38,119 nucleotides of DNA from CAZAOY01 sp964486925. GTDB taxonomy: Bacteria; Bacillota; Clostridia; Oscillospirales; Ruminococcaceae. Positions within the stretch are counted from its first letter, which is position 1; each line of letters begins with the position of its first letter. Below are positions 1-7,984 of this stretch, one piece after another. Below the pieces are notes generated by a model that was given only the letters and a program-made list of their open reading frames with translations, was not told where the DNA came from and made no database searches. The stretch spans positions 1-38,119 of the forward strand of contig CAZAOY010000023.1 of assembly GCA_964486925.1 (NCBI GenBank), written 5' to 3'. Made by a program: the position numbers and the translations under genes.

Positions 1-2
1 CC

Positions 3-305
3 CGCAGTCAAAGCGTTAACCGCAGGGATAATGAATACGCTGTAAATTATAATGGTAAAAAGGTTACTACTATTAAGTATACAAATAGGTAAGCAATAAG
101 TGTAACAATTACCAAACAGATAGGTGATAAGACTGTAACTGGGATTAAGTGTCGGGCTCTAGATTTCGATTATCGTAGTGCATTTAATAGGTGCAAAGGC
201 TTAACAAGCATTACAACCCCAAATGTTGCTACAAGCAGTGGTATGAACTTGTTAAGAAAACCGCACACCCAAGTTGGTGAAAAAACTCATAATCTGCTTC
301 ATTGA
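3..305 (+). pseudogene. Relic of a BspA-like leucine-rich-repeat surface protein
   Basis: Reading from base 3, one frame gives a recognisable BspA/LRR_5 unit interrupted by a TAA at 90-92 and ended by TGA at 303-305. Before the stop it reads EYAVNYNGKKVTTIKY; after it, VTITKQIGDKTVTGI and then SAFNRCKGLTSITTPN. This matches the family's usual pattern of a 'vtIP..igGk.VtsIg' strand followed by 'AF.gC.gLtsItIPn'. Intact members are long secreted or wall-bound adhesion proteins made of many such units. Here there is no start, signal peptide or further repeat, and the window edge cuts the left side, so how much is lost upstream is unknown. The repeat identity is read from the sequence; calling it a relic is inference from the stop and the abrupt end. 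Confidence 0.65.
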
Positions 306-397
306 TAGTGCTTTTAAGTCGCAATGGGACGAGCGGAATACACGTCCCAGATGTAATGCCGATTTGCACAGCGGGTCAAGCTTAGACACGTCCGACG

Positions 398-813
398 GAC
401 ACAGATTTTGCTCTCTGTGGTTATATCGGAATAGAAACTCTTGTCTTAATCGACCATCCGTCTGGTGCTACCGCCCGTCCGTTCACTGCACACGATAATG
501 CCCTAGATATGGAAGTTTATTTGAGAATTGCTCCAGAAACTTATCTAAAAAGGGCAATGTAGGGGTATTTACAAAGGTCTTTGAATTTGCACGTTGCTTG
601 CGTAACGAGGGGATAGATTCTACACATCTACAAGATTTTACTATGCTTGAAGGCTATTAAGCTTATTATAATTATAAGGACAATATGACATTCTTGCAGT
701 CGATGTTAAGAAATGTTGTTAGGAACACTTGGGACACTTCTCAAATAGAGGTTAGCGGAAATACAATCGACTTCTAAGGCTCGTGGGAAATCATATCATT
801 TAAAGATTTATGA
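398..813 (+). pseudogene. lysS: Broken lysyl-tRNA synthetase (class II LysRS) fragment
   Basis: Two frames together spell the catalytic core of a class II LysRS. The first frame (398-562) reads HPSGATARPFTAHDNALDM and then YLRIAPETYLKRAM before a TAG at 560. The sequence continues in another frame from 559 with KVFEFARC and RNEGIDSTHLQDFTMLE, the motif 2 region, then YYNYKDNM and IEVSGNTIDF. In-frame stops fall at 658, 775 and 811. The order and spacing match bacterial LysS from the motif 1/2 region onward. The anticodon-binding domain and motif 3 are absent. Weak similarity to the preceding segment may extend left to about 310. At least one frameshift and several stops make it non-functional, so a working lysS must exist elsewhere. 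Confidence 0.85.
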
Positions 814-937
814 ATCTATAATTGTAACATTGATACGAAGCGGTAAGCGTAAAACTAAGCTAATAAACAAAATACACGGCGAAGCCCATTCAAACTGACC
901 CTGTTTCCGGTAAGATTTATATAGAAACTTGATGAGG

Positions 938-1021
938 GGTCTGTGAGCCGACTTTACAATCGGCCCACAGACCGCAGACAAACCGAGGTATTGGCTATGA
1001 GCTGATACCTCGGTTTGTCTG
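938..1021. terminator. Two adjacent strong hairpins downstream of the ABC operon
   Basis: Bases 938-951 pair with 960-973 (14 pairs with one mismatch, 8-nt loop). Immediately after, 975-991 pair perfectly with 1005-1021 (17 pairs, 13-nt loop). They lie about 70 bp past the stop of the leftward ABC operon, so they may end its transcript. Neither has a clear T-run on either strand, so an intrinsic terminator role is uncertain; an mRNA 3' stabilising structure or a small palindromic repeat is also possible. A short ORF drawn across them on the minus strand is not credible. Confidence 0.5.
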
Positions 1022-1091
1022 TAAAGTAATGAATTAATACAGCTAATAGAATAAGCACCTCTCACTATAGCTTTTACCACTAATCATCGCC

Positions 1092-3044
1092 CTATGTAGT
1101 TTTGCCCAGTAGCAAAAGCGGTTCAATCTTGAGGATTTGATTGACAAGTACAGTCGCAGAAAGAAATACAAGTAGAATTAAGAATATTGGAACTGCTAGA
1201 TAAACCATAATGAGTAGTAGATTATCGGCTTTATCTATCTCTACCTTTTCGGTGCGGTTTGTTGCCCACATGCTGTAGCTTGTATCAAATTCAGTCGATT
1301 GTTCGATGGTCGATTGGTTGTCAAATTTGCTGTACACCAAAGCGCCACAACCACTTCCAACAATAGTCGCCACAATTGTAAGTACCAGTATCCCAGAGAT
1401 CAAGGAGTTACGGCATTGCCTTTTGGACATACCAAGGCTTCGCTCGATCGCAGTGCGCTTTTTCTGCTTAACTATAAAGATAAAGAGTAGCAGTATTACT
1501 ATTGCAATTATGGTAAAGAGTCCGATAAAAAAGAGGAGGATAGCGGTTAACCTTGCGTTTTCCAGTGTCCCCACAACGTCGCTGTAGCCGTTGTCGTTGT
1601 ATGTTATTGTTAGCATATCCACTTCAGGTACTGCCGACCTTAGCTTTGTGTCAAACGCTTGTACTGTGCCGTTTGGAATCTGGAAGGTGGTTGTTAGCCC
1701 GTTCATAGCGCCATAGCTTGCAATATTATTTTCGTCGGATTCCTTAACGGAGTTAGACGGTATGACAAACATATCGGTAGCGATCTCGGTTGAACCGCAC
1801 ATAAGACTTCCGGGACTAATCGGAGCGTAAAACCCTACAACCTCATATTCATTCGTATAGAACGGTTCGTACGGCTTAAGATCTGCGTTTAGAGGGGAGT
1901 AGCCGGTGCAGTAGGTCACCAGATTTAAGGCGATTTGCGCAGGAGAATGCCTTCTGTCCGGTAGATATCCATATAGAGAGAAGGACAACGGCAGGGTGAT
2001 TTTATCACCGATCTCAAGTCGGTTTCTAGAGGCAAAGTCTGATGGTACAATACATACGTTAGCGCCACTCAAAAACTCATCCTCGCTGATGGTGCGCCCT
2101 TGTGTCATGTATAACTGTCTATCATGAAACGCCGGTAACAGCTGTAGATTGTCGGTGGGGTATACGTAAAACCAGTTGTTATACACCCTGTGCATATCTG
2201 CCCACGCTAGCCAGTCCTCGCCGCGTCCACCTTTTTGATAGAAGTCGTACGTGACCTCCTCGATAAATGGGGTTTTGGGGTTTGATATCCTGTCGTTAAC
2301 GTATGACCAAGCGATATCTGTCGATTCAAGTCCATCCCGCATGGGTGCGGGTGAGATGTACTCTCCATCAGGTATACCATACTGCGTAGAGTATGGTGAC
2401 GGTAGCACTTGGTACCTCATCGACCATCCTACATTACAGATGTATCTCTTGTCCTTAACCAAAGGGGTAGGGGTATCGGTAGAAAAGTCAAAGAGCGTGA
2501 TTACATCCCCTTCTGTAAGCTTAGTCTTGAATCCTGTTGAGGATGCAAATGAGTTATCATAAGCGGTCTCTTTATTCATTATAATTTTTTCCACCTTTAT
2601 ATTAAACGGACCTAAAGGCTTATACTCACCATCTAGTGTGAACTCGAGGATATAGGTGCTGTTTTCGGTGTTTATACTATCCCTTGCTGTGCTGTACTCG
2701 GGAAGGAGTGCTTGATAGTATGGGCGGCTTTTAGGTGGGATAACGTAGTCTGCGCCCTCAAAGAGTAGCTGTTCTGGCGTTATAACCGTGCTATACTCGT
2801 CAACCTGCTGTGCATACGACCTGCCATACTCACTCCACTCCACCCTGTCATATCGGGTGGAGCTAGGTTTTTGTGCTACCGTGCCAATCGTCGTAAACTG
2901 CGCCTTTGCCGCATTAATCCGCTCTAAAGAGCTTACAAGCATAACAGTGCTGAACACAAACAGGATAGTGCCTGCCAACATAAGCGATAAAAAAAGGATT
3001 GCTTTAATAGGGGTGCGAAGCAGTTGTTTTATACTATTTTTCAT
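1092..3044 (-). CDS. FtsX-like ABC transporter permease, large (650 aa)
   Basis: This is a membrane permease of the MacB/FtsX type, partner of the ATPase just upstream. One transmembrane segment lies at the N-terminus, in the stretch starting KAILFLSLMLAGTILFVFS. About 470 residues of presumed extracytoplasmic domain follow. The C-terminus has three more segments: one starting LLFFIGLFTIIAIVILLLF, a second after KKRTAIERSLGMSKRQCRN, and a last one near the end. The 'RSLGMSK' loop is the usual FtsX coupling region. The start at 3044 is chosen because AAAGGTGG lies seven bases upstream; an ATG seven codons earlier has no good site. It is last in the operon, about 30 bp after the ATPase stop. 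Such systems export lipids or peptides or sense envelope stress; the substrate cannot be read here. Confidence 0.85.
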   Translation of the reverse strand: MKNSIKQLLRTPIKAILFLSLMLAGTILFVFSTVMLVSSLERINAAKAQFTTIGTVAQKPSSTRYDRVEWSEYGRSYAQQVDEYSTVITPEQLLFEGADYVIPPKSRPYYQALLPEYSTARDSINTENSTYILEFTLDGEYKPLGPFNIKVEKIIMNKETAYDNSFASSTGFKTKLTEGDVITLFDFSTDTPTPLVKDKRYICNVGWSMRYQVLPSPYSTQYGIPDGEYISPAPMRDGLESTDIAWSYVNDRISNPKTPFIEEVTYDFYQKGGRGEDWLAWADMHRVYNNWFYVYPTDNLQLLPAFHDRQLYMTQGRTISEDEFLSGANVCIVPSDFASRNRLEIGDKITLPLSFSLYGYLPDRRHSPAQIALNLVTYCTGYSPLNADLKPYEPFYTNEYEVVGFYAPISPGSLMCGSTEIATDMFVIPSNSVKESDENNIASYGAMNGLTTTFQIPNGTVQAFDTKLRSAVPEVDMLTITYNDNGYSDVVGTLENARLTAILLFFIGLFTIIAIVILLLFIFIVKQKKRTAIERSLGMSKRQCRNSLISGILVLTIVATIVGSGCGALVYSKFDNQSTIEQSTEFDTSYSMWATNRTEKVEIDKADNLLLIMVYLAVPIFLILLVFLSATVLVNQILKIEPLLLLGKTT

Positions 3045-3076
3045 ATGGTTTCCACCTTTATCCATCTATTTGAAGC

Positions 3077-3751
3077 CTAACCTTCGATAATCCTACCATC
3101 CTTCATATGATAGACAATATCTGCCTGTGCCGCAATGGTTAGATCATGGGTTATGACGATTACACAGTAGTCGTCCTCCCGCACCAGACGTTTAAGATTG
3201 CTAATGACTATCTCGCCGTTTTCTGTGTCTAGGTTACCTGTAGGCTCATCCGCTAGGATAATCCTTGCGTCCGAAGCTAAAGAACGTGCTATCGCAACCC
3301 TCTGCTGTTCACCGCCAGAAAGCATAGCGGGAAATTTTGTGGACTGAACCCTTGTAAGACCTACATCCTCTAACAGCTTTAATGCTCTTTCCTTTGACTC
3401 CTTTTTTGGCTTGTTTGCAAGCTGCATGGGGTAGATAACATTCTCAAGCACCGTCAGTGTAGGAAAGAGATTAAATGCCTGGTAGATTACCGAAACATTT
3501 ACACGTCGATGAAACTCGCTGCCTATCTCCTTTATCGTTTTACCCCCAAGACGAATGTCACCCTCTGTTGGTGTTCCAAGACCCGCTAGCATTGATAAAA
3601 GGGTGGTCTTTCCGCTACCGGAATGACCGACAATTGCATAAAACTTACCCATTTCAAAGCCACAGCTTACTTCCTTTAATGCCTGTACCTTTTGGTATCT
3701 GCTTTGGTATGTATAGCTTACTTTATCAGCTACAAGGATTGCATTTTCCAT
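3077..3751 (-). CDS. ABC transporter ATP-binding protein (LolD/MacB type)
   Basis: This cytoplasmic ATPase energises the two FtsX-like permeases on either side. It has Walker A (GHSGSGKTT), a Q-loop region (VIYQAFNLFPTLTVLENV), the signature LSGGEQQRVAIARSLA, Walker B (RIILADEPTGNLDTENG) and the switch histidine (VIVITHDL). About 224 aa is the normal size for LolD/MacB-type ATPases. The start at 3751 (MENAILVADK) fits the family better; an in-frame ATG at 3763 lies only one base after the GGAG and is an alternative. The order permease-ATPase-permease is typical of Firmicute peptide-resistance or lipoprotein-type exporters. No adjacent two-component system is present to hint at the inducer. 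Confidence 0.92.
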   Translation of the reverse strand: MENAILVADKVSYTYQSRYQKVQALKEVSCGFEMGKFYAIVGHSGSGKTTLLSMLAGLGTPTEGDIRLGGKTIKEIGSEFHRRVNVSVIYQAFNLFPTLTVLENVIYPMQLANKPKKESKERALKLLEDVGLTRVQSTKFPAMLSGGEQQRVAIARSLASDARIILADEPTGNLDTENGEIVISNLKRLVREDDYCVIVITHDLTIAAQADIVYHMKDGRIIEG

Positions 3752-3920
3752 AACTATAACCATTCTCCAACGAACTCAAAACGATATTATTAACCGCATG
3801 GTTCGTACGGGAGCTTCCTTTCAGTTTATTGTTTTTCATCTTATAACTATACAAGAGGGTGCAAAGTGAAAATAAACGGTATATTTGTTTTTGTTTCCCG
3901 ATTAAAGTATCCATTTAGGT

Positions 3921-5138
3921 TTATTCTACTTTGGTAAGCAGTGCCATAGCATTAAAGCGAAGGAGCAGTAGCAAAGCTAACGCTGTGCCTATAGCCGCGC
4001 ATAGTATAAATATCCCGAGAATCATTAAAGTGTCTGTAATATGTAATCTAGCGACATAGCTCATAATAGGGAGTGCAACGACACACCCGACTATATCCGT
4101 TAATACTATACTAACAAAGTAAGCAAATCCAATATGAAGCTTTGACATCCCTAGCGACACCCCAATTGCAATATCTCTAAGACTGCTACGTAGTATCAGA
4201 AAGGTTACTAGGGTTATCAGACCTATTACCAGTATAAAGAATGGTATAAGAAGTTCCTGAAATACCTTTAGACTGGCTGATAACTCTGTTGCTGTTTTTA
4301 CAAAAAGCTCATCCTCTACGATAATAGCGTCACCGGTAACTCCGTTTTGTGCTTCCCTTTGCACCTGATAAAACTCAAGCTTTGGAAGCTCTGCCTTAAA
4401 TTCATTTAGCTTCATAGGGTTACTTAAGGTTGCGGACATCGATTCGTAATAAAAGTTTATCCCCGCTTTTTTTGTAACAGCCTTAAGCCAATCAATAGGT
4501 GCACAGACGGTAGGAGGGGAAAATCCATCATTTGAACCACCCTTATATGTCCCGATTATCTCAAGGGCCACATCACCAATTGGTATATATTCCGAACCAA
4601 ACGGAGCATAGCGAACACCATATATTGGAAGGCTTATGCTGTCGCCAATTGTTAAAGAGTGTCCCTTAGCATAATTCTCATCTACAATACACACAGCTTT
4701 ATCCCCGCTTATAAAGGAGCTGTCCCATGAGTTAGAAAAGGTAATGGATTCCTCTGACAATCCCGAAACCGCCTTAATATCATTTGCCCCAACTATAGCA
4801 GTATCGCCACCAAGAAACACCTGCTCTGAACGCAAAGCATTCGAGAGATTACCCGCCGCTCGTGATATAGTTAATATGTTGTCCACGTTAGCTGATTTAA
4901 GGCGGTCAAAATGCTTTTCACTGATATTAAGCCGTTCCCTTGATAAACCCGTTCGGTTAACTACCCAGACCTTGACAGGTATGCTCGTGGAAAGGTTGGT
5001 CAAGGCGTCCTTGTTTGACTGGATATTACCCAGATAAAACGCCATACAAGCTACAAGAAGTGCTGAGATGAATATGATAAGTATACTGCGTTTTTTGTTG
5101 CGTAAGATCTTATATCTAATCTCTGTTAATATAAACAT
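3921..5138 (-). CDS. FtsX-like ABC transporter permease (405 aa)
   Basis: This is the first gene of the leftward ABC operon. The N-terminus RYKILRNKKRSILIIFISA leads into one membrane segment. About 230 residues of extracytoplasmic domain follow, then three C-terminal segments (LLIPFFILVIGLITLVTFLI, one around FAYFVSIVLTDIVGCVVAL, and a last one around LMILGIFILCAAIGTALALL). The loop RSSLRDIAIGVSLGMSKLHI is the FtsX-type coupling region and echoes the 'SLGMSK' of the second permease, so the two probably form a heterodimer. A GAGG-type ribosome site precedes the ATG, and a strong promoter lies about 100 bp upstream. About 157 bp separates it from the ATPase gene, wider than usual within an operon. 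The substrate is unknown. Confidence 0.85.
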   Translation of the reverse strand: MFILTEIRYKILRNKKRSILIIFISALLVACMAFYLGNIQSNKDALTNLSTSIPVKVWVVNRTGLSRERLNISEKHFDRLKSANVDNILTISRAAGNLSNALRSEQVFLGGDTAIVGANDIKAVSGLSEESITFSNSWDSSFISGDKAVCIVDENYAKGHSLTIGDSISLPIYGVRYAPFGSEYIPIGDVALEIIGTYKGGSNDGFSPPTVCAPIDWLKAVTKKAGINFYYESMSATLSNPMKLNEFKAELPKLEFYQVQREAQNGVTGDAIIVEDELFVKTATELSASLKVFQELLIPFFILVIGLITLVTFLILRSSLRDIAIGVSLGMSKLHIGFAYFVSIVLTDIVGCVVALPIMSYVARLHITDTLMILGIFILCAAIGTALALLLLLRFNAMALLTKVE

Positions 5139-5234
5139 ACAATACCTCGCCCACTTTACCGTTTAGTCGAATAAGACTTTAAATTAGATAACAACTATCT
5201 ATACTATAAAATATGGTAATCTTTCATTGTCGAA

Positions 5235-5263
5235 ATTGTATTAGATTTTTAGTGCAATGTCAA
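5235..5263 (-). promoter_or_regulatory. Sigma-A type promoter of the ABC operon
   Basis: On the minus strand TTGACA (5263-5258) and TACAAT (5240-5235) are separated by exactly 17 bp. Transcription would start near 5228, giving a leader of about 90 nt before the first permease. Both hexamers and the spacing are read directly; activity is inferred. Confidence 0.7.
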
Positions 5264-5745
5264 TAGCGGATTAACCAAAATCTGTGAATATTTTTTTTGC
5301 TTTTTGTTTAATTTTTATAGTAATAATATCTACCTATACCATTTTCCTCGTTTTTTAGCAAATGGGCATGGTGATTACCATAAAAATTAATTAAGGGTAC
5401 GTCAGACTATCTGTACATTAAATGTGCAACGATTATGTAATATCTATCTATGGAATATTATGTTTGTAACAAAATAATTTAATAAATAATTAACAAGATT
5501 TGATAAAGTGGTAGTAAATGTAGGTTTTAATAAACTTTAGTAATATTAATGTAATGACAACTATTTACAAATAAATCAAACTAAAAATACCTTTAATGTG
5601 ATAAAATAAAGTTTAATATAAATTCTGTACATATTTTTACATTAAATATTAAAGTATTTTAAATAAAATTTAATAAAAATCTAAAGTTATTTATAGCAAT
5701 CATAATAAATTATTAATAATTCATGCAAGATACAACACTATTTAT
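5264..5745. other. Very AT-rich divergent intergenic region
   Basis: About 480 bp with no credible ORF lie between the two divergent promoters. The DNA is far more AT-rich than the rest of the window, with many A and T tracts. An imperfect 17-bp dyad sits at 5412-5428 (TGTACAT, three bases, ATGTGCA), and TGTACAT recurs at 5626-5632. I see no riboswitch core, including no c-di-GMP riboswitch. It may hold operators or curved DNA upstream of the polysaccharide operon, or be a remnant of transferred DNA. Confidence 0.4.
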
Positions 5746-5774
5746 TTGACATCTGCACGATAATGTGTTATAAT
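5746..5774 (+). promoter_or_regulatory. Consensus promoter of the Pel-type operon
   Basis: TTGACA (5746-5751) and TATAAT (5769-5774) are separated by 17 bp, a perfect housekeeping-type promoter. Transcription would start near 5781. The ATG at 5763 lies inside this promoter, so translation must begin later, at GTG 5817. Confidence 0.85.
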
Positions 5775-5816
5775 TTAATATATGGTATAAAAATTACACT
5801 AAAGGGGCGGGATACT

Positions 5817-7970
5817 GTGAAGGTACTAATTATCGGATCTTATAATTTTTTCTCTGTCGGAATTAATCTAAGATTAAAACGTGAAAAACATAATACATAT
5901 ATAATCTGCGGAAAACAAAAAAACGATAGGGATAGATATAAACAAAGCGCCGATGTGGATTACTTTTTTGATCCTTCGGACAGCAGTGTATCCCATATTG
6001 TTGATGATATTAGACCCGACGTAATTATCTTTACGGGTGCTTACGATGACGGCTATAACTGGGATCATGAAAAAACCGCAGCAAAACAGTATATCCTCTC
6101 GCTAACAAACATCCTAGGTATAGCGGGGGACTACAAGCCAAAGCGGTTTATATATATCTCTAATGATACTATAACCGACGGGTCGAAGAAAACGACCCAT
6201 ACCGAAAAGGACGCGACAATCCTAAGCGGCGAACAGCTTTGCCTTAGCCACCATATGGCAGGACTAGTCAATGTGTCTATAATAAAATTCTCATCGCTAT
6301 ATGGTGTGCCTGAATCTGCAAACGACAGAGCAGGAACGCTAAGCGAGCTTATATTAGTCGCGCTTTGCAAGGGTAAGCGCCCTAACATACAGCCAAAGCT
6401 AACCCCAATCTTTGTAAGCGATGCAGTCGAGGTCATATTTCGTGTGATGGGCGAGGGTGGTGACCAGTGTGCTATCCATAATATACACGGTGTGGCGTCG
6501 GTGGATACATATAAGCTGTTTGAAACCCTTCAAGGGGTTGATACAAAAGCCTTTAACCGTACCGTTATACACGATAACGGACTGTTTGAGGAGCTTAAGC
6601 TAGAGGACAATAAGGTCAGCGGTAAGGCTGTTAGAATGCACGTTCACCCAGAAAATGGAATTGTAAACGTTATTAGCGAGATTATAAAAGAGAATTATGT
6701 AAAAGAGATAATAAAGCAAAGGCAAGCACAGGATAACCCATCACTTTTTGCCAGAATGATCCGCCGTGTTAAGGCTGTATTTAGAGTAGTAACACCGTTT
6801 GTTGAAACTGTTGCTATGTTTGCTCTTGCGCTTACAGCTATCTACTTTGGTTACCCAGAGCCTGTACAGCTTCTTATATTATATATAATACTGGTTTCAG
6901 CAATACTAAGCAGGTTTCAAATGTTTGTAGCACTGGTGCTTTCTATAGGTTACTATACCTTCTTCCACTCCGCCGACTATTCACTCTTTAGGATAGTAAG
7001 CGAGTTTCCGTATATCTTTACCGTGCTAATCATGATAATATCCGGTTTTACCGTTTCAACCCTTAGAGATAAGCTAAAGACCGCCACCGATAGCCGTGAC
7101 TTTACCATCAAAACCCAAGCCGAGGAGATAGCAGCACTCGACAGCATGTTAAGCACCAGCCGTGATATAAAGGTAGAGCTTGAAAGCCGCCTTCTTAACA
7201 ACTCCGATAGCCTGTCTAAGATCTATGAGATTGTTTCACGTCTGGACGCACTAGAAACACGTAGGGTTTTTACCGGTGCACTAAAGGTGGTATCGGATGT
7301 TATGCGGTCAAACGATATCTCTATCTACATGTCGGGTAACAACTCAAGCTACTTTAGAAATGTGGCTTCCTCAAGCGTTATGGCAAGGGAACAGATGGGC
7401 AACTCCATTAAGATTACCGACTACCAAGAGATGTATGAAGCGCTTGCAACCGAGAATGTCTATGTAAACCGAAAGCTAGAGAAGGATCTGCCGATTATGG
7501 CATTAGCTATAAGCACTGGCGATACCTTTAACGTAGTCATCATGCTCTGGAGCATAGACTTTAAGGACCTTGGTATCTACCATATAAACCTATTCTTAAT
7601 CCTAAGGATGATAATAACAAACTCGATTAACCGCGCATACCAGTATGAGCTTGTAAGCCATGAACAGCGGTACATCGAAGATACCGATGTACTTAAGAAC
7701 GAATACTTTAACGAGGTGTTGGCAGATCAGCGTTTAGCAAAAGAGGAAACACAAGCGCCGTTCCAGCTACTGAATGTAAAATCCGATATTACACACCTAG
7801 CGCAGGTTAGCACCTTGATAAGCTCATCACTTAGAACCACCGACTATCTTGGTATCGGGGATGACAACTCGCTTTATATTATCCTAGGCGGCACTAGCGA
7901 AGCGGATCTGCCGTTTGTTATTAAAAGACTTCAAGCAAAAGGGATTGAAACTAGCCAGATTACTACATAA
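5817..7970 (+). CDS. pelD: SDR-PelD fusion: c-di-GMP receptor of Pel-type polysaccharide export
   Basis: This 717-aa inner-membrane protein starts at GTG 5817 (site AGGGGCGGG; the upstream ATG lies inside the promoter). Residues about 1-285 form an SDR/NAD-epimerase fold (KVLIIGSYNFFSVGINLRL, then RFIYISNDT), but the glycine-rich motif is altered and no YxxxK is seen. Residues about 323-413 hold four membrane segments, then a coiled coil, a GAF-like domain (about 477-602) and a degenerate GGDEF domain to the end. GGDEF is replaced by DDNSL (682-686), while RTTD (673-676) sits five residues before it, exactly the inhibitory-site position. In Pseudomonas PelD this site binds c-di-GMP to activate export. 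The domain order after the SDR is that of PelD; the fusion resembles a PelX-type epimerase joined to PelD. Confidence 0.85.
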   Translation: MKVLIIGSYNFFSVGINLRLKREKHNTYIICGKQKNDRDRYKQSADVDYFFDPSDSSVSHIVDDIRPDVIIFTGAYDDGYNWDHEKTAAKQYILSLTNILGIAGDYKPKRFIYISNDTITDGSKKTTHTEKDATILSGEQLCLSHHMAGLVNVSIIKFSSLYGVPESANDRAGTLSELILVALCKGKRPNIQPKLTPIFVSDAVEVIFRVMGEGGDQCAIHNIHGVASVDTYKLFETLQGVDTKAFNRTVIHDNGLFEELKLEDNKVSGKAVRMHVHPENGIVNVISEIIKENYVKEIIKQRQAQDNPSLFARMIRRVKAVFRVVTPFVETVAMFALALTAIYFGYPEPVQLLILYIILVSAILSRFQMFVALVLSIGYYTFFHSADYSLFRIVSEFPYIFTVLIMIISGFTVSTLRDKLKTATDSRDFTIKTQAEEIAALDSMLSTSRDIKVELESRLLNNSDSLSKIYEIVSRLDALETRRVFTGALKVVSDVMRSNDISIYMSGNNSSYFRNVASSSVMAREQMGNSIKITDYQEMYEALATENVYVNRKLEKDLPIMALAISTGDTFNVVIMLWSIDFKDLGIYHINLFLILRMIITNSINRAYQYELVSHEQRYIEDTDVLKNEYFNEVLADQRLAKEETQAPFQLLNVKSDITHLAQVSTLISSSLRTTDYLGIGDDNSLYIILGGTSEADLPFVIKRLQAKGIETSQITT

Positions 7971-7984
7971 AAGGGGGGAAGGAT

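Noticed and set aside
274..498. 74-codon plus-strand ORF
   Set aside because: It is a cysteine- and arginine-rich out-of-frame reading across the decayed lysS region.
1..813. Stop-codon reassignment to explain in-frame TAA codons in the LRR and lysS relics
   Set aside because: TAA ends many intact genes in the window, and lysS also has a frameshift; decay is simpler.
808..1080. 90-codon minus-strand ORF
   Set aside because: It runs straight through two long palindromes, has no ribosome site and no recognisable family.
5264..5745. Possible c-di-GMP riboswitch upstream of the Pel-type operon
   Set aside because: I looked for the conserved c-di-GMP-I/II cores and saw none; the region also lies upstream of the predicted transcription start.
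5763..5816. Upstream ATG giving an 18-residue N-terminal extension of the SDR-PelD protein
   Set aside because: The ATG lies inside the perfect TTGACA-17-TATAAT promoter, upstream of the transcription start; GTG 5817 has a strong ribosome site.
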